DNA of 64,000 nt from Oerskovia sp042887685 (lineage in GTDB: Bacteria; Actinomycetota; Actinomycetes; Actinomycetales; Cellulomonadaceae), in the NCBI RefSeq assembly GCF_042887685.1, contig NZ_JBHVOS010000021.1, positions 1-64,000 of the forward strand, read 5' to 3'. The notes beneath the pieces were generated by a model, which searched no databases, was not told the DNA's origin, and worked only from the letters and a program-made list of their open reading frames with translations. The position numbers and the translations under genes were made by a program. Positions 42,833-51,366 of this stretch are shown one piece after another. The first letter of the stretch is position 1. Each line of letters begins with the position of its first letter.

Positions 42833-44035
42833 ATGAAGCGGTCCGACCAGGCGCTGCCCGCACGCGAGCACGTCCACGTCCTGACGCCCGGCGACCACTA
42901 CTCCCCGCGGACGGGGAGCGCGGTGCCCACGGTCGTGGACGGCCTGGTGCGGGGTGCGTCCGCCGGTTCCGCGCCGTCGTCGGTCGTCGTGGCCCGCGGC
43001 ACCTACCCGGACCGCTACGACGGTGCGCAGCTCATCGAGTACCCGCAGGCGTCGGCACGGCCCTGGGAGCGCTACACGGACGCGGCCGCGTCGCGCGTGG
43101 GTCTGCCTCGCCACGGGGCCCGTCGCGCGTTCGCGGCGACCGTCCGCGACCAGGCCGCGTGGACGCCGTCGTACGTCTTCGCCCACAACGCCCCCCAGCT
43201 CGTCCCGCTCGTCGACGCCGACCGGCACCTGCCCGTGCTGTACGCGCACAACCAGCTCCTGCGCACGTACGGCCACCGCGAGCTGGCCCGCACGCTCGGG
43301 CCGGTGCACCGCATCGTGTGCGTGAGCGCGTTCCTGGCCGACGAGACGACGGCGCTGCTCCCACCCGGTCTCCGTGACCGCGTGGTCGTGGTCCACAACG
43401 GGGTCGCCGCTCCGTCGGCGAGCGACGCCGGCCCCCCGGTGGGCCGCTCGGCGCGCGGCGACGCCCTGCACGTGGTGTTCGTCGGTCGCGCCATCCCGGA
43501 CAAGGGAGTGGACGTCGTCGTCGACGCGGTCCGGCGCCTCGCGCGCGCCGACGTGCGGCTCACCGTCGTCGGAGCCGCGGGCTTCGACGCCGCGGACCCC
43601 CTGACGTCGTACGAGCGCGACCTGCGCCGACGCGCCGCGGGCACGACGGTCCCGACGACCTTCACGGGCTTCCTCCCCCGTGGCGAGGTGCGTGACGTCC
43701 TGCGCACGGCCGACGTCGTCGTGGTCCCCTCGCGCTGGGCCGAGCCCTTCGCCCTGACGGCGCTCGAGGGCATGGCCGCGGGAGCCGCCGTCGTCGCGTC
43801 GGACGTCGGCGGCATCCCCGAGGCCGTCGGGGACGCCGGGATCCTCGTGCCACCCGACGACGTCGCGGCCCTCGCCGCGGCCCTCGCCGCGCTCGCGGAC
43901 GACGAGGCTCTGCTCGGCCGCACCCAGGAGGCTGGGCGAGCGCACGCTGCCGACATGGACTGGTCCCACGCCCGCGCCCGGCTCGACCAGGTCCTCGGCG
44001 AGGCGTGGGCGCACAGCCCCGGGGGGACGGCATGA
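42833..44035 (+). CDS. GT4-family glycosyltransferase
   Basis: A 400-residue GT-B enzyme. The N-terminus (HVHVLTPGDHYSPRTGSAVPTVV) has the donor-loop region, and YAHNQLLRTYGHRELARTLG with CVSAFLADET follows. The nucleotide-binding half shows VFVGRAIPDKGVDVVVDAV and RWAEPFALTALEGMAAGAAVV. AGGAGGGG before ATG 42833 is one of the strongest Shine-Dalgarno sites in the window. It belongs to the exporter operon and overlaps the next gene by 4 bp. Confidence 0.9.
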   Translation: MKRSDQALPAREHVHVLTPGDHYSPRTGSAVPTVVDGLVRGASAGSAPSSVVVARGTYPDRYDGAQLIEYPQASARPWERYTDAAASRVGLPRHGARRAFAATVRDQAAWTPSYVFAHNAPQLVPLVDADRHLPVLYAHNQLLRTYGHRELARTLGPVHRIVCVSAFLADETTALLPPGLRDRVVVVHNGVAAPSASDAGPPVGRSARGDALHVVFVGRAIPDKGVDVVVDAVRRLARADVRLTVVGAAGFDAADPLTSYERDLRRRAAGTTVPTTFTGFLPRGEVRDVLRTADVVVVPSRWAEPFALTALEGMAAGAAVVASDVGGIPEAVGDAGILVPPDDVAALAAALAALADDEALLGRTQEAGRAHAADMDWSHARARLDQVLGEAWAHSPGGTA

Positions 44036-45192
44036 GCCCGGCGGGCGTCGTGAGCGCCCGGACGCTGCGCCTGGGCGACGTGACGGCCCACGAGGCCGAG
44101 CGCTGGGCCGACCTCGTGGACCGCGCGCTCGAACCCAACCCGTTCCTCTCCCCCGCCTACCTGCTCTCGGCATCGCGACGGCTCGCACGGACCGCCGGGA
44201 TCGTGCTGCTCGTCGTCGAGCGCGACGACCGGATGATCGCGCTCCTCCCCCTGAGCCGCGACGAGCGGTTCCACGGCACGCCGCTGCGGTACGCGACGAC
44301 CGCCGGCGCCTTCCTCAAGGACGACGCCCCGCTCTGCGCCCCCCTCGTCGACACGGAGCACGCGGCGACCGCGCTCGACCACCTGCTCGCCTTCCTCGCG
44401 GACCGGCGCAACGGGTTCCCGCCCCTCGTCGAGCTCACCCTGCTGCCCGGCGAGGGCGCGCTGAGCGAGGCCCTCCACGACGCGTGCCACCGCGCCCACG
44501 TCCCGATGCTCGAACGGTCCCGGTTCGAGCGTGCGTTCCTCGACCGGGCGAGCGACGCGCCCGCCCCGCGGGAGGCGCTCAGCCGCTCCAAGCGCAAGCA
44601 GGTCGAGCGTCTGGCCCGTCGCCTCGAGGAGTCGACCGGTCGTCCTCTCGTCATGGAGGACCGAGGGGCGGACCCGCGGGCCTTCGAGGACTTCGTCGCG
44701 CTCGAGGCCTCGGGCTGGAAGGGGGACGTCGACCAGGACGGCGGCGCGCTCGGCGTGACACCGGGAGCCGTCGAGTGGTTCACGGACGTGACCGACGGCC
44801 TGCGCGACCGCAAGAACCTCCACCTGCTCACGCTCGTCGCGGGCGACGACGTGGTGTACATGTCGATGCTCCTGGGCGCCGGCGGGACGCTGTACTCGCT
44901 CATGGACACGTACGACGAACGCTTCGCGAAGTTCAGCCCCGGCGTGATCGGGCGCGTCATGGAGCAGGAGTTCGTCCTCGGGAGCACGACCGCGGACCGG
45001 TTCGACCCGTGCCTGCACCCCAAGAACGTCGGTCCGAGCGGCCTCTACCGGGACCGCCGGACGCTGGTCGGAGTCGTGCTCGCGACGCGCGGCGTCCTCC
45101 CGCGCCTCTTCGTGCGGTCGGTGCCGACCCTGCGTCGCCTGCGCGACCGCTTCGTGGGCACGCCGCGCGAGTCGCTCGAGGACGCGTCATGA
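44032..45192 (+). CDS. GNAT-fold acetyltransferase, CelD/BcsL type (paralogue 3)
   Basis: A 386-residue member of the same paralogue set as the genes at 30355 and 31581. Landmarks are ALEPNPFLSPAYLLSASRRL, SRSKRKQVERLARRLEES, FVALEASGWKGDVDQDGGAL and MDTYDERFAKFSPGVIGRVM. ATG 44032 overlaps the glycosyltransferase stop (ATGA), so the transferase and this acylating enzyme are made together. It may decorate the glycan before export. Confidence 0.8.
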   Translation: MSPAGVVSARTLRLGDVTAHEAERWADLVDRALEPNPFLSPAYLLSASRRLARTAGIVLLVVERDDRMIALLPLSRDERFHGTPLRYATTAGAFLKDDAPLCAPLVDTEHAATALDHLLAFLADRRNGFPPLVELTLLPGEGALSEALHDACHRAHVPMLERSRFERAFLDRASDAPAPREALSRSKRKQVERLARRLEESTGRPLVMEDRGADPRAFEDFVALEASGWKGDVDQDGGALGVTPGAVEWFTDVTDGLRDRKNLHLLTLVAGDDVVYMSMLLGAGGTLYSLMDTYDERFAKFSPGVIGRVMEQEFVLGSTTADRFDPCLHPKNVGPSGLYRDRRTLVGVVLATRGVLPRLFVRSVPTLRRLRDRFVGTPRESLEDAS

Positions 45193-45410
45193 TCGGGACG
45201 ACACCCGGCGGAGGACGAGCGATGGCATGGAACGACCGCGGCATCCTCGCCGCGACGCTCGGGCACACGGGCCGGGCATGGACCGACGCGTCCTCCGACC
45301 CGGCGCCCGCTGCCCCCGTGTACCTCCGTCGCACGGCCTACCGTGGCCCCGAGCTCGGCCTCCTGCACCCCGGTGAGGGCCCGCCGTCGGGCCTCCCGAC
45401 GGTTCGCTGA
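45189..45410 (+). CDS. Possible small protein coupled to the acetyltransferase
   Basis: A 73-residue frame starts with an ATGA overlap and reads MIGTTPGGGRAMAWNDRGIL. No family is recognised and the end is Pro/Gly-rich. The overlap and operon position are the only support. It could be a real short peptide or a chance open frame in GC-rich DNA. Confidence 0.3.
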   Translation: MIGTTPGGGRAMAWNDRGILAATLGHTGRAWTDASSDPAPAAPVYLRRTAYRGPELGLLHPGEGPPSGLPTVR

Positions 45411-45538
45411 CACCTCCTCTCCTCCCTCTCCGGGTCGATCGAGGATCTTCTCTCGCCCCCGCCGCTCCCCCCGCGCTGCCCGCAAGGGCTCGCTCCGCCG
45501 TGCGGCCCTTCGTGCCGCCTCCCCTCGAACGGGAACCC

Positions 45539-46771
45539 ATGACTTCGAACGACTCGCCCCGCCTGTCCGTCCGCCTCGTCGCGGTCTCCACCCTCGGCCC
45601 CGACGACGTCTCCCGCTGGAGGGACCTCGCCGACCACGCCGCCGAGCCCAACGTGTTCTACGGGCCCGACTTCCTGGTCCCGACGGCCGCGCACTTCGAC
45701 CACGACCGCACCCTGCGCCTGGTGGTCGTCGAGTCGGACGGCACGTGGCTCGCGCTCATGCCCTACGAGATGGTCCCGGCGAACCGTCGGTGGCCGCACC
45801 GGCACGCGTCGAACGACGGGCCGATCCTCAACCAGTTCACGTCGCTCGGCGTCCCGCTCCTGCGCGAGGACGACACCCGGCGCGCCGCGACCGGCCTCGT
45901 GCGGGCGTTCCGACGGTTCTCGCACGAGCTCGGCGGGAGCATCGAGATGGCGTTCGTCTCGGGCGACGGGGCGGGCGGTGCCGCCCTCCAGCGGGCGTTC
46001 GCCGACGAGGGCTCGACGCTCCACGTCTGGGGCGGGGACGCACGGGCCGCGGTGCGCTTCGGCGAGGTCGAGGAACCGGGGAGCTTCGGCTACCTCCCGA
46101 GGTCGCGCGCCAAGGCCGTCCGTCGTCGGGCCCGCCGCCTCACCGAGGCCGCGGGCGTCCCGGCCGAGCTCGACACGCTGACGCTCGACGTCGTCGAGGA
46201 CCCCGCCGAGTTCCTCCGGTTCGAGCTCGAGACCTGGAAGGCCGACCCCGACCGCAACGGGGTCGGCTTCTCCCGGCTGCGCGAGGGGCCCGAGTGGTTC
46301 GTCGACGTCTTCCAGGCGCACGCCGCCGCGGGCAGGGCGACCCTCCTGGCCCTGCGCCCCGCGGGCGAGACCCTCTACATGGCCGCGTTCCTGCGGTCCG
46401 GAGGCACGCTGTTCGCCTGGTACGACGAGTACGCCGAGAAGTGGGCGCAGCACGCGCCCGGCGTCCTGGGCCGCCTGCTGACCGTCAAGAGGTTCGCCGC
46501 CCAGGGCGACCTCGACCTGCTCGACTCGTGCATGCACCCGTCGCTGTACCCCGACCAGAACGAGCTGTACCCCTCGCGGCTGCGCACGGTGTCCTTCACG
46601 GCCGCGCTGGGACGCTGGCCGAGCCAGCTGCTGCTCAGAGAGATCGTCGCGCTCGGCCACGGCCGTCGCGTGCTCGCTCGGCGGGTCCGAGCGGCCCGCG
46701 CCGAGCGCCACGCGCGGGGCGACCGGCCGCCGCCCCGGGACGTCAGGCCGGCGGTGGCGTCTGCGTCCTGA
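45539..46771 (+). CDS. GNAT-fold acetyltransferase, CelD/BcsL type (paralogue 4)
   Basis: A 410-residue paralogue, closest in wording to the one at 31581: AAEPNVFYGPDFLVPTAAHF, PYEMVPANRRWPHRHASNDG, HVWGGDARAAVRFGEVEEPG, FELETWKADPDRNGVGFSRL and YDEYAEKWAQHAPGVLGRLL. Where the others have WKGD it has WKAD. ATG 45539 follows GGGAA; 13 extra residues upstream are possible but lack family features. Its 3' end overlaps the convergent LamG gene by 29 bp. Confidence 0.8.
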   Translation: MTSNDSPRLSVRLVAVSTLGPDDVSRWRDLADHAAEPNVFYGPDFLVPTAAHFDHDRTLRLVVVESDGTWLALMPYEMVPANRRWPHRHASNDGPILNQFTSLGVPLLREDDTRRAATGLVRAFRRFSHELGGSIEMAFVSGDGAGGAALQRAFADEGSTLHVWGGDARAAVRFGEVEEPGSFGYLPRSRAKAVRRRARRLTEAAGVPAELDTLTLDVVEDPAEFLRFELETWKADPDRNGVGFSRLREGPEWFVDVFQAHAAAGRATLLALRPAGETLYMAAFLRSGGTLFAWYDEYAEKWAQHAPGVLGRLLTVKRFAAQGDLDLLDSCMHPSLYPDQNELYPSRLRTVSFTAALGRWPSQLLLREIVALGHGRRVLARRVRAARAERHARGDRPPPRDVRPAVASAS

Positions 46772-49700
46772 GCATGGCGACCTCGGCTGCGCTCAGCGCG
46801 CGGTCGTAGAGCCGCACGCCGTCGACGGCACCCTTGAGCGGGAGCGTGCCGCCGGGTTGCCCGCCCAGCAGGAGCGGGAGCGTGTTGACCCCGACCGACG
46901 CGGGGCCCGCGACGTTCCCCTGCTCGACCCCGTCGACGTACAGGCGCATCCGCTGGCCGTCGTAGGTGCCCACGAGGTGCACCCACGTGCTGCCGTCGGA
47001 CGGGTAGGTCGACGTGGCGTTGACGCGGAACGTGTCGCCCGACGTCGCCTGGTTGAGTCGCAGGAACGCCTTGCCGGCGCTCGAGAGGCCGAGCTCGAAC
47101 CCGTCGGTCGCGCTCGGCGCGGCCTTCTTGACGACGTACTGCGTCGCGACCTGCTCGGGCCGCACCCAGGCGGCGACCGTCAGTGCGGTCGAGACGTCGA
47201 GGGCGTTCGCGTCGGGGATCGTGACCTTGCCCGTCGCCCCGTCGAACCGCAGCGCGGACCGGCCACCGGCCGTGACCCAGGTGGTCCCGCCGGAGAGGAC
47301 GCCGGCGTTGCCCCAGCCCGACGAGTCGGCCGCGGCGAGGCCGGTGCCCTCGTCGAGGTCCCAGGCGCCGCGGAGGCCGCCTGCGGGCGCGACCTGGACG
47401 GTCGCCGTCGCGACGTTCGACCAGAGCCCGTTCGCGCCCACGCGGAACGTGAAGCTCGTCGTCCCGACGAAGCCCGCGGCGGGCGTGTAGGTGAACGCCC
47501 CCGTGGCGGGGTTCGTCACCGCCACCGTGCCCGACGACGGAGCCGCCACGACCTCGAACGTCAGGGCCCCGCCGCTCGGCGAGCTGCCCGTGAGCGTGCC
47601 CGTGACGGGTGTCCCGCTCACGGTCGACGCGGCGACGTCCTGCGCGACGGGCGGTGCGGCCGGCGGCTGGACGGCCTGGTGGAGCGCCGCGACCTCCGCC
47701 GCGGACAGCGCCCGGTCGTACAGCCTGGCCTGGTCGACCGCGCCCTGGAAGGGGTACAGGCCGTCGGGCTGCGCACCGATCGTCAGCGGCAGCGTGTTCA
47801 CGCCCACCGAAGCAGGCCCCGCGACGTTCCCCTGCTCGACCCCGTCGACGTAGATCCGCAGCCGCTGACCGTCGTACGTCCCCGCCAGGTGCACCCACGT
47901 GGTCCCGTTCGTCGGCAGCACCGACGTCGCGTTCACACGGAACGTGTCGCCCGACGTCTTCTGGTTGACCCGCAGGAACGGCTTCCCAGCACTCGAGATA
48001 CCCAGCTCGTAACCGTCCGCAGACCCCGACACCGCCTTCTTCACCACGTATTGCGTCGCCGACCGCTCCGGACGCACCCACGCCGACACCGTCAACGCCG
48101 ACGACACGTCCAACCCGTCCGCATCCGGCACCGACACCCGGCCCGTCGACCCGTCAAGACGCACGGCCTTGCCGTCGATCCCGGTCACCCAGGTGGTGCC
48201 GCCCGACAGCGTCCCGGCCTGGCCCCAGCCCGACGAGTCGGCGGTCGTGGTCCCGGTCCCCTCGTCGAGGCCCCACAGGCCCCGGATCCCCGCAGCCGAG
48301 GTCACGCGCACGGTCTGCGTCGCGACGTTCGACCACGTCGTCCCCGCCTTGACGCGGAACGTGAAGCTCGTCGTCCCGACGAAGCCCGCGGCGGGCGTGT
48401 ACGTGAACGCCCCCGTGGCGGGGTTCGTCACCGCCACCGTGCCCGACGACGGAGCCGCGACCACCTCGAACGTCAGCGCACCGCCGCTCGGCGAGCTGCC
48501 TGTGAGCGTGCCCGTGACCGCCGTACCCGTCGTGGTGGTGGAGGCCCCGTCGGTCGCGACCGGGGTCGTGGGCACGGGACCGCTGCCCTGGACGAGCTCG
48601 GCGACCTGGGCCGCGGTGAGCGCCCGGTCGGACAGGCGCACCGAGTCGACCGCGCCCTGGAAGGGGTACAGGCCGTCGGGCTGCGCACCGATCGTCAGCG
48701 GCAGCGTGTTCACGCCCACCGAAGCAGGCCCCGCGACGTTCCCCTGCTCGACCCCGTCGACGTAGATCCGCAACCGCTGACCGTCGTACGTCCCCGCCAG
48801 ATGCACCCACGTGCTCCCGTTCGTCGGCAGCACCGACGTCGCGTTCACACGGAACGTATCGCCCGACGTCTTCTGGTTGACCCGCAGGAACGGCTTCCCA
48901 GCACTCGAGATACCCAGCTCGTAACCGTCCGCAGACCCCGACACCGCCTTCTTCACCACGTACTGCGTCGCCGACCGCTCCGGACGCACCCACGCCGACA
49001 CCGTCAACGCCGACGACACGTCCAACCCGTCCGCATCCGGCACCGACACCCGGCCCGTCGACCCGTCCAGACGCACGGCCTTGCCCGCCTTGCCCGTGAC
49101 CCAGCTCGTGCCCCCGGTCAGCGTGCCCTGGAAGCCCCAGCCCGAGGAGTCGACCGCGAGCACGCCCGCGCCCTCGTCGAGCTCCCACGTGCCCCGGGCC
49201 CCGGCCACCGCCGTGACCCGCACGCTCTGGGTCGCGACGTTCGACCACGTCGTCCCCGCCTTGACGCGGAACGTGAAGCTCGTGGCCCCCACGAAGCCCG
49301 CAGCGGGCGTGTACGTGAACGCCCCCGTGGCGGGGTTCGTGACCGTCACCGTGCCCGACGACGGAGCCGCGACGACCTCGAACGTCAGCGCACCGCCCAC
49401 CGGCGACGACCCCTTGAGGGTCCCGGTCGCGGCGACCCCGACGGACGTCGCCGTGAGGCCGGCCGTGGCGACCGGACCGCGCGGGTCGATCCACGGCAGC
49501 CGGGCCGTGCCCGCGGTCGAGCTCGAGGCCGCCATGACGAGCGTCGCACCCGGCACGTTCTGCTTGGCGCCCGTGACGTTGTTGTACGTCCCGTCGAGCA
49601 CGGTCGTGGCGTTCTGGGAGAAGCTGATCGACGCGAGCGGCGTCACCTTCTCGATGATGTCGTCGAGGACCTCGCTGTGCGTGTAGACGACGCGCAGGAG

Positions 49701-51158
49701 TCCCGTGACCTCGTCGATCTCGACGATCGGGCGCGTGCCCAACCGGTCGACCTCGTAGATCGGGTCCCAGGCGCCGTTCGGGCGACGGACCAGGAGTCCG
49801 ATCACCGTGGCCCCCGGGGAGTCGTACGACGTCTTGACCGCGGCGTAGAGGGTCCCGTCCGCCGCGACCGCGACGTTCATGTGGTCGTCGGCCATGCCGT
49901 CGCCGAGGTTCAGGGCCGACGACTGCGCAGGCTTCTCGTCGGCCGTCCACGTCCCGGGCGCGGCGCCGTCGACGTGCGTGCGGAAGCCGAAACGCTCGGT
50001 GCTCTGGTTGGACCAGAGCACCCCGATCTTCCCGCCCGGCAGAGCCGTGACCATGCCGATGTCGTCGTCCAGGACGCCCGAGGCCACCGTGACGGGAGCG
50101 GAGAACGAGGAGTACGGGGAATCCGCGTAGCGCGCCTGGATGCTCGTGCTCGTGTCCGAGACCAGCCACAGCCGACCCGTCGAGTCGACGTCGATCGTGC
50201 CCGTCTCGCTGCCCGGCAGGGACACCGTGGTCGCGGTCTGGCGCTGCGACCACGGCTGGTAGGAGTTCGAGGAGGCGACGTACTCGACCGAGACGAGCGA
50301 CGTCGTCGGGCCGTGGAGAAGGACGTGTGCGACGTCGCCCACGACCTTGACGTCCGCGCGCACGTCGGTGCGGTCCGAGATGCGTACGACGTTGGTCCAG
50401 GTCCCGGCGGTCTGGTCGTAGCGCCAGACCCAGGTCCCCGCGGGGGTCGTGCTCGTCGACGCGAGCGCGGCCCACCAGGTGTCGTGCGCGAACCACAGCT
50501 TGGACTGCGGCTTCTCGCCCGTGTTGCCGCTCAGCGGGACCGCCGTCGTGGTCAGGGCGGTCTCGGCGGCCAGGGCGCTCGGCCCGCTCGGGGCGGCGTC
50601 GAGCGACGGTGCGGGCTCCTGCCACGCCAGGGTCACGAGGCCCGGCTCGCCGGCCTTGGTGCCGACCTCGACGAGGTACTCCTCGCCCTCGACCGCGTCG
50701 AACGTGACCCGCGAGGTCGAGACGTCACCGTCGTCGTCGTTGGTCGCGACCACGGTCTTCGGTGCCGACGCCCGGCGCACCGCGACCGTCGTGTCGAGCT
50801 CGCTGCCGCTGGTCGAGAAGCTGATGGGCCCCGACGCCGGAGCCGTCCACCGCCACCACAGCGACTTCGCGACCGTCGACGGCGTCTCCGGCCCGGCACC
50901 GTCCGCCGAGAAGTTGGGGGCGACGTCCTGCCCGACCGTGCCGCCGATCGCACGGCTCTCCGACCGGCTGTCGCCCTGGACCGCGGTGACGGGGACCGGC
51001 GAGGGTGAAGACGCCGAGGTCGGCCCCACGTCCCCCGTCACGACCGATCCGGCCGTGGCGAGGACGAGCCCGGCGACCACGAGGGGCGCCACGGCGCGCG
51101 CGATCCTGCGGCGGGCGGTCGTCGTTCGACGGGGCGGTCCGTCGGGGCGTGCCGTCAT
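46743..51158 (-). CDS. Giant secreted protein with three Ig-like/LamG repeat units
   Basis: A 1471-residue exported protein. A long basic N-terminus and hydrophobic helix (APLVVAGLVLATAGSVV) act as signal or anchor. A PPC-like domain (~65-175: KSLWWRWTAPASGPISFSTS) and a ~350-residue beta-propeller-like part follow. The second half has three tandem units, each an Ig/cadherin-like module (PSSGTVTVTNPATGAFTYTP) plus a LamG/concanavalin module (ALTVSAWVRPERSATQYVVK, ending RALTAAQVAELVQ or similar). Such modules bind glycans at the cell surface. No catalytic motif or LPXTG signal is seen. AGGA precedes ATG 51158. It may be a surface adhesin or glycan organiser for this locus. Confidence 0.85.
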   Translation of the reverse strand: MTARPDGPPRRTTTARRRIARAVAPLVVAGLVLATAGSVVTGDVGPTSASSPSPVPVTAVQGDSRSESRAIGGTVGQDVAPNFSADGAGPETPSTVAKSLWWRWTAPASGPISFSTSGSELDTTVAVRRASAPKTVVATNDDDGDVSTSRVTFDAVEGEEYLVEVGTKAGEPGLVTLAWQEPAPSLDAAPSGPSALAAETALTTTAVPLSGNTGEKPQSKLWFAHDTWWAALASTSTTPAGTWVWRYDQTAGTWTNVVRISDRTDVRADVKVVGDVAHVLLHGPTTSLVSVEYVASSNSYQPWSQRQTATTVSLPGSETGTIDVDSTGRLWLVSDTSTSIQARYADSPYSSFSAPVTVASGVLDDDIGMVTALPGGKIGVLWSNQSTERFGFRTHVDGAAPGTWTADEKPAQSSALNLGDGMADDHMNVAVAADGTLYAAVKTSYDSPGATVIGLLVRRPNGAWDPIYEVDRLGTRPIVEIDEVTGLLRVVYTHSEVLDDIIEKVTPLASISFSQNATTVLDGTYNNVTGAKQNVPGATLVMAASSSTAGTARLPWIDPRGPVATAGLTATSVGVAATGTLKGSSPVGGALTFEVVAAPSSGTVTVTNPATGAFTYTPAAGFVGATSFTFRVKAGTTWSNVATQSVRVTAVAGARGTWELDEGAGVLAVDSSGWGFQGTLTGGTSWVTGKAGKAVRLDGSTGRVSVPDADGLDVSSALTVSAWVRPERSATQYVVKKAVSGSADGYELGISSAGKPFLRVNQKTSGDTFRVNATSVLPTNGSTWVHLAGTYDGQRLRIYVDGVEQGNVAGPASVGVNTLPLTIGAQPDGLYPFQGAVDSVRLSDRALTAAQVAELVQGSGPVPTTPVATDGASTTTTGTAVTGTLTGSSPSGGALTFEVVAAPSSGTVAVTNPATGAFTYTPAAGFVGTTSFTFRVKAGTTWSNVATQTVRVTSAAGIRGLWGLDEGTGTTTADSSGWGQAGTLSGGTTWVTGIDGKAVRLDGSTGRVSVPDADGLDVSSALTVSAWVRPERSATQYVVKKAVSGSADGYELGISSAGKPFLRVNQKTSGDTFRVNATSVLPTNGTTWVHLAGTYDGQRLRIYVDGVEQGNVAGPASVGVNTLPLTIGAQPDGLYPFQGAVDQARLYDRALSAAEVAALHQAVQPPAAPPVAQDVAASTVSGTPVTGTLTGSSPSGGALTFEVVAAPSSGTVAVTNPATGAFTYTPAAGFVGTTSFTFRVGANGLWSNVATATVQVAPAGGLRGAWDLDEGTGLAAADSSGWGNAGVLSGGTTWVTAGGRSALRFDGATGKVTIPDANALDVSTALTVAAWVRPEQVATQYVVKKAAPSATDGFELGLSSAGKAFLRLNQATSGDTFRVNATSTYPSDGSTWVHLVGTYDGQRMRLYVDGVEQGNVAGPASVGVNTLPLLLGGQPGGTLPLKGAVDGVRLYDRALSAAEVAMLRTQTPPPA
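47733..48173. repeat. 441-bp near-identical direct repeat in the LamG gene, copy 1
   Basis: This stretch encodes most of the second LamG module and recurs at 48645-49085, 912 bp away. I count about six base differences in 441. The third module (from ~46790) is much more diverged. Confidence 0.85.
48645..49085. repeat. 441-bp near-identical direct repeat in the LamG gene, copy 2
   Basis: Partner of 47733-48173. Both copies use several A-ending codons (for example in TCCGCAGACCCC) seldom seen in neighbouring genes, which suggests a recent common origin or gene conversion. Confidence 0.85.
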
Positions 51159-51354
51159 GATCGATCCTGTCCGGAGTCACTGGTGGTGGTTCCGTACGCG
51201 ACGAGCGACGGCTCGCGACGTACCCCCGGAGCGGCCACCATGTCCCATGGAACCATCGGCGCGGAATCCTGCGGAAGGTCGACGGCCAAACTTCACCCGG
51301 GCGAGAGCCCGCTCCCAGCGCGTCGCAGCCCCGCGCGACGCACGAGGTGTGCGT

Positions 51355-51360
51355 TACTGT
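51355..51360 (+). promoter_or_regulatory. Candidate -10 box, leaderless gene at 51367
   Basis: TACTGT ends six bases before the ATG at 51367, exactly as TACGCT does at 39538. There is no Shine-Dalgarno. The 208-bp gap 51159-51366 shows nothing else. Confidence 0.4.
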
Positions 51361-51366
51361 CGCGCC

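Noticed and set aside
46857..51008. A 1383-codon plus-strand frame
   Set aside because: Entirely antisense to the LamG-repeat gene; its repeats merely mirror those of the real gene and the product is Arg/His-rich nonsense.
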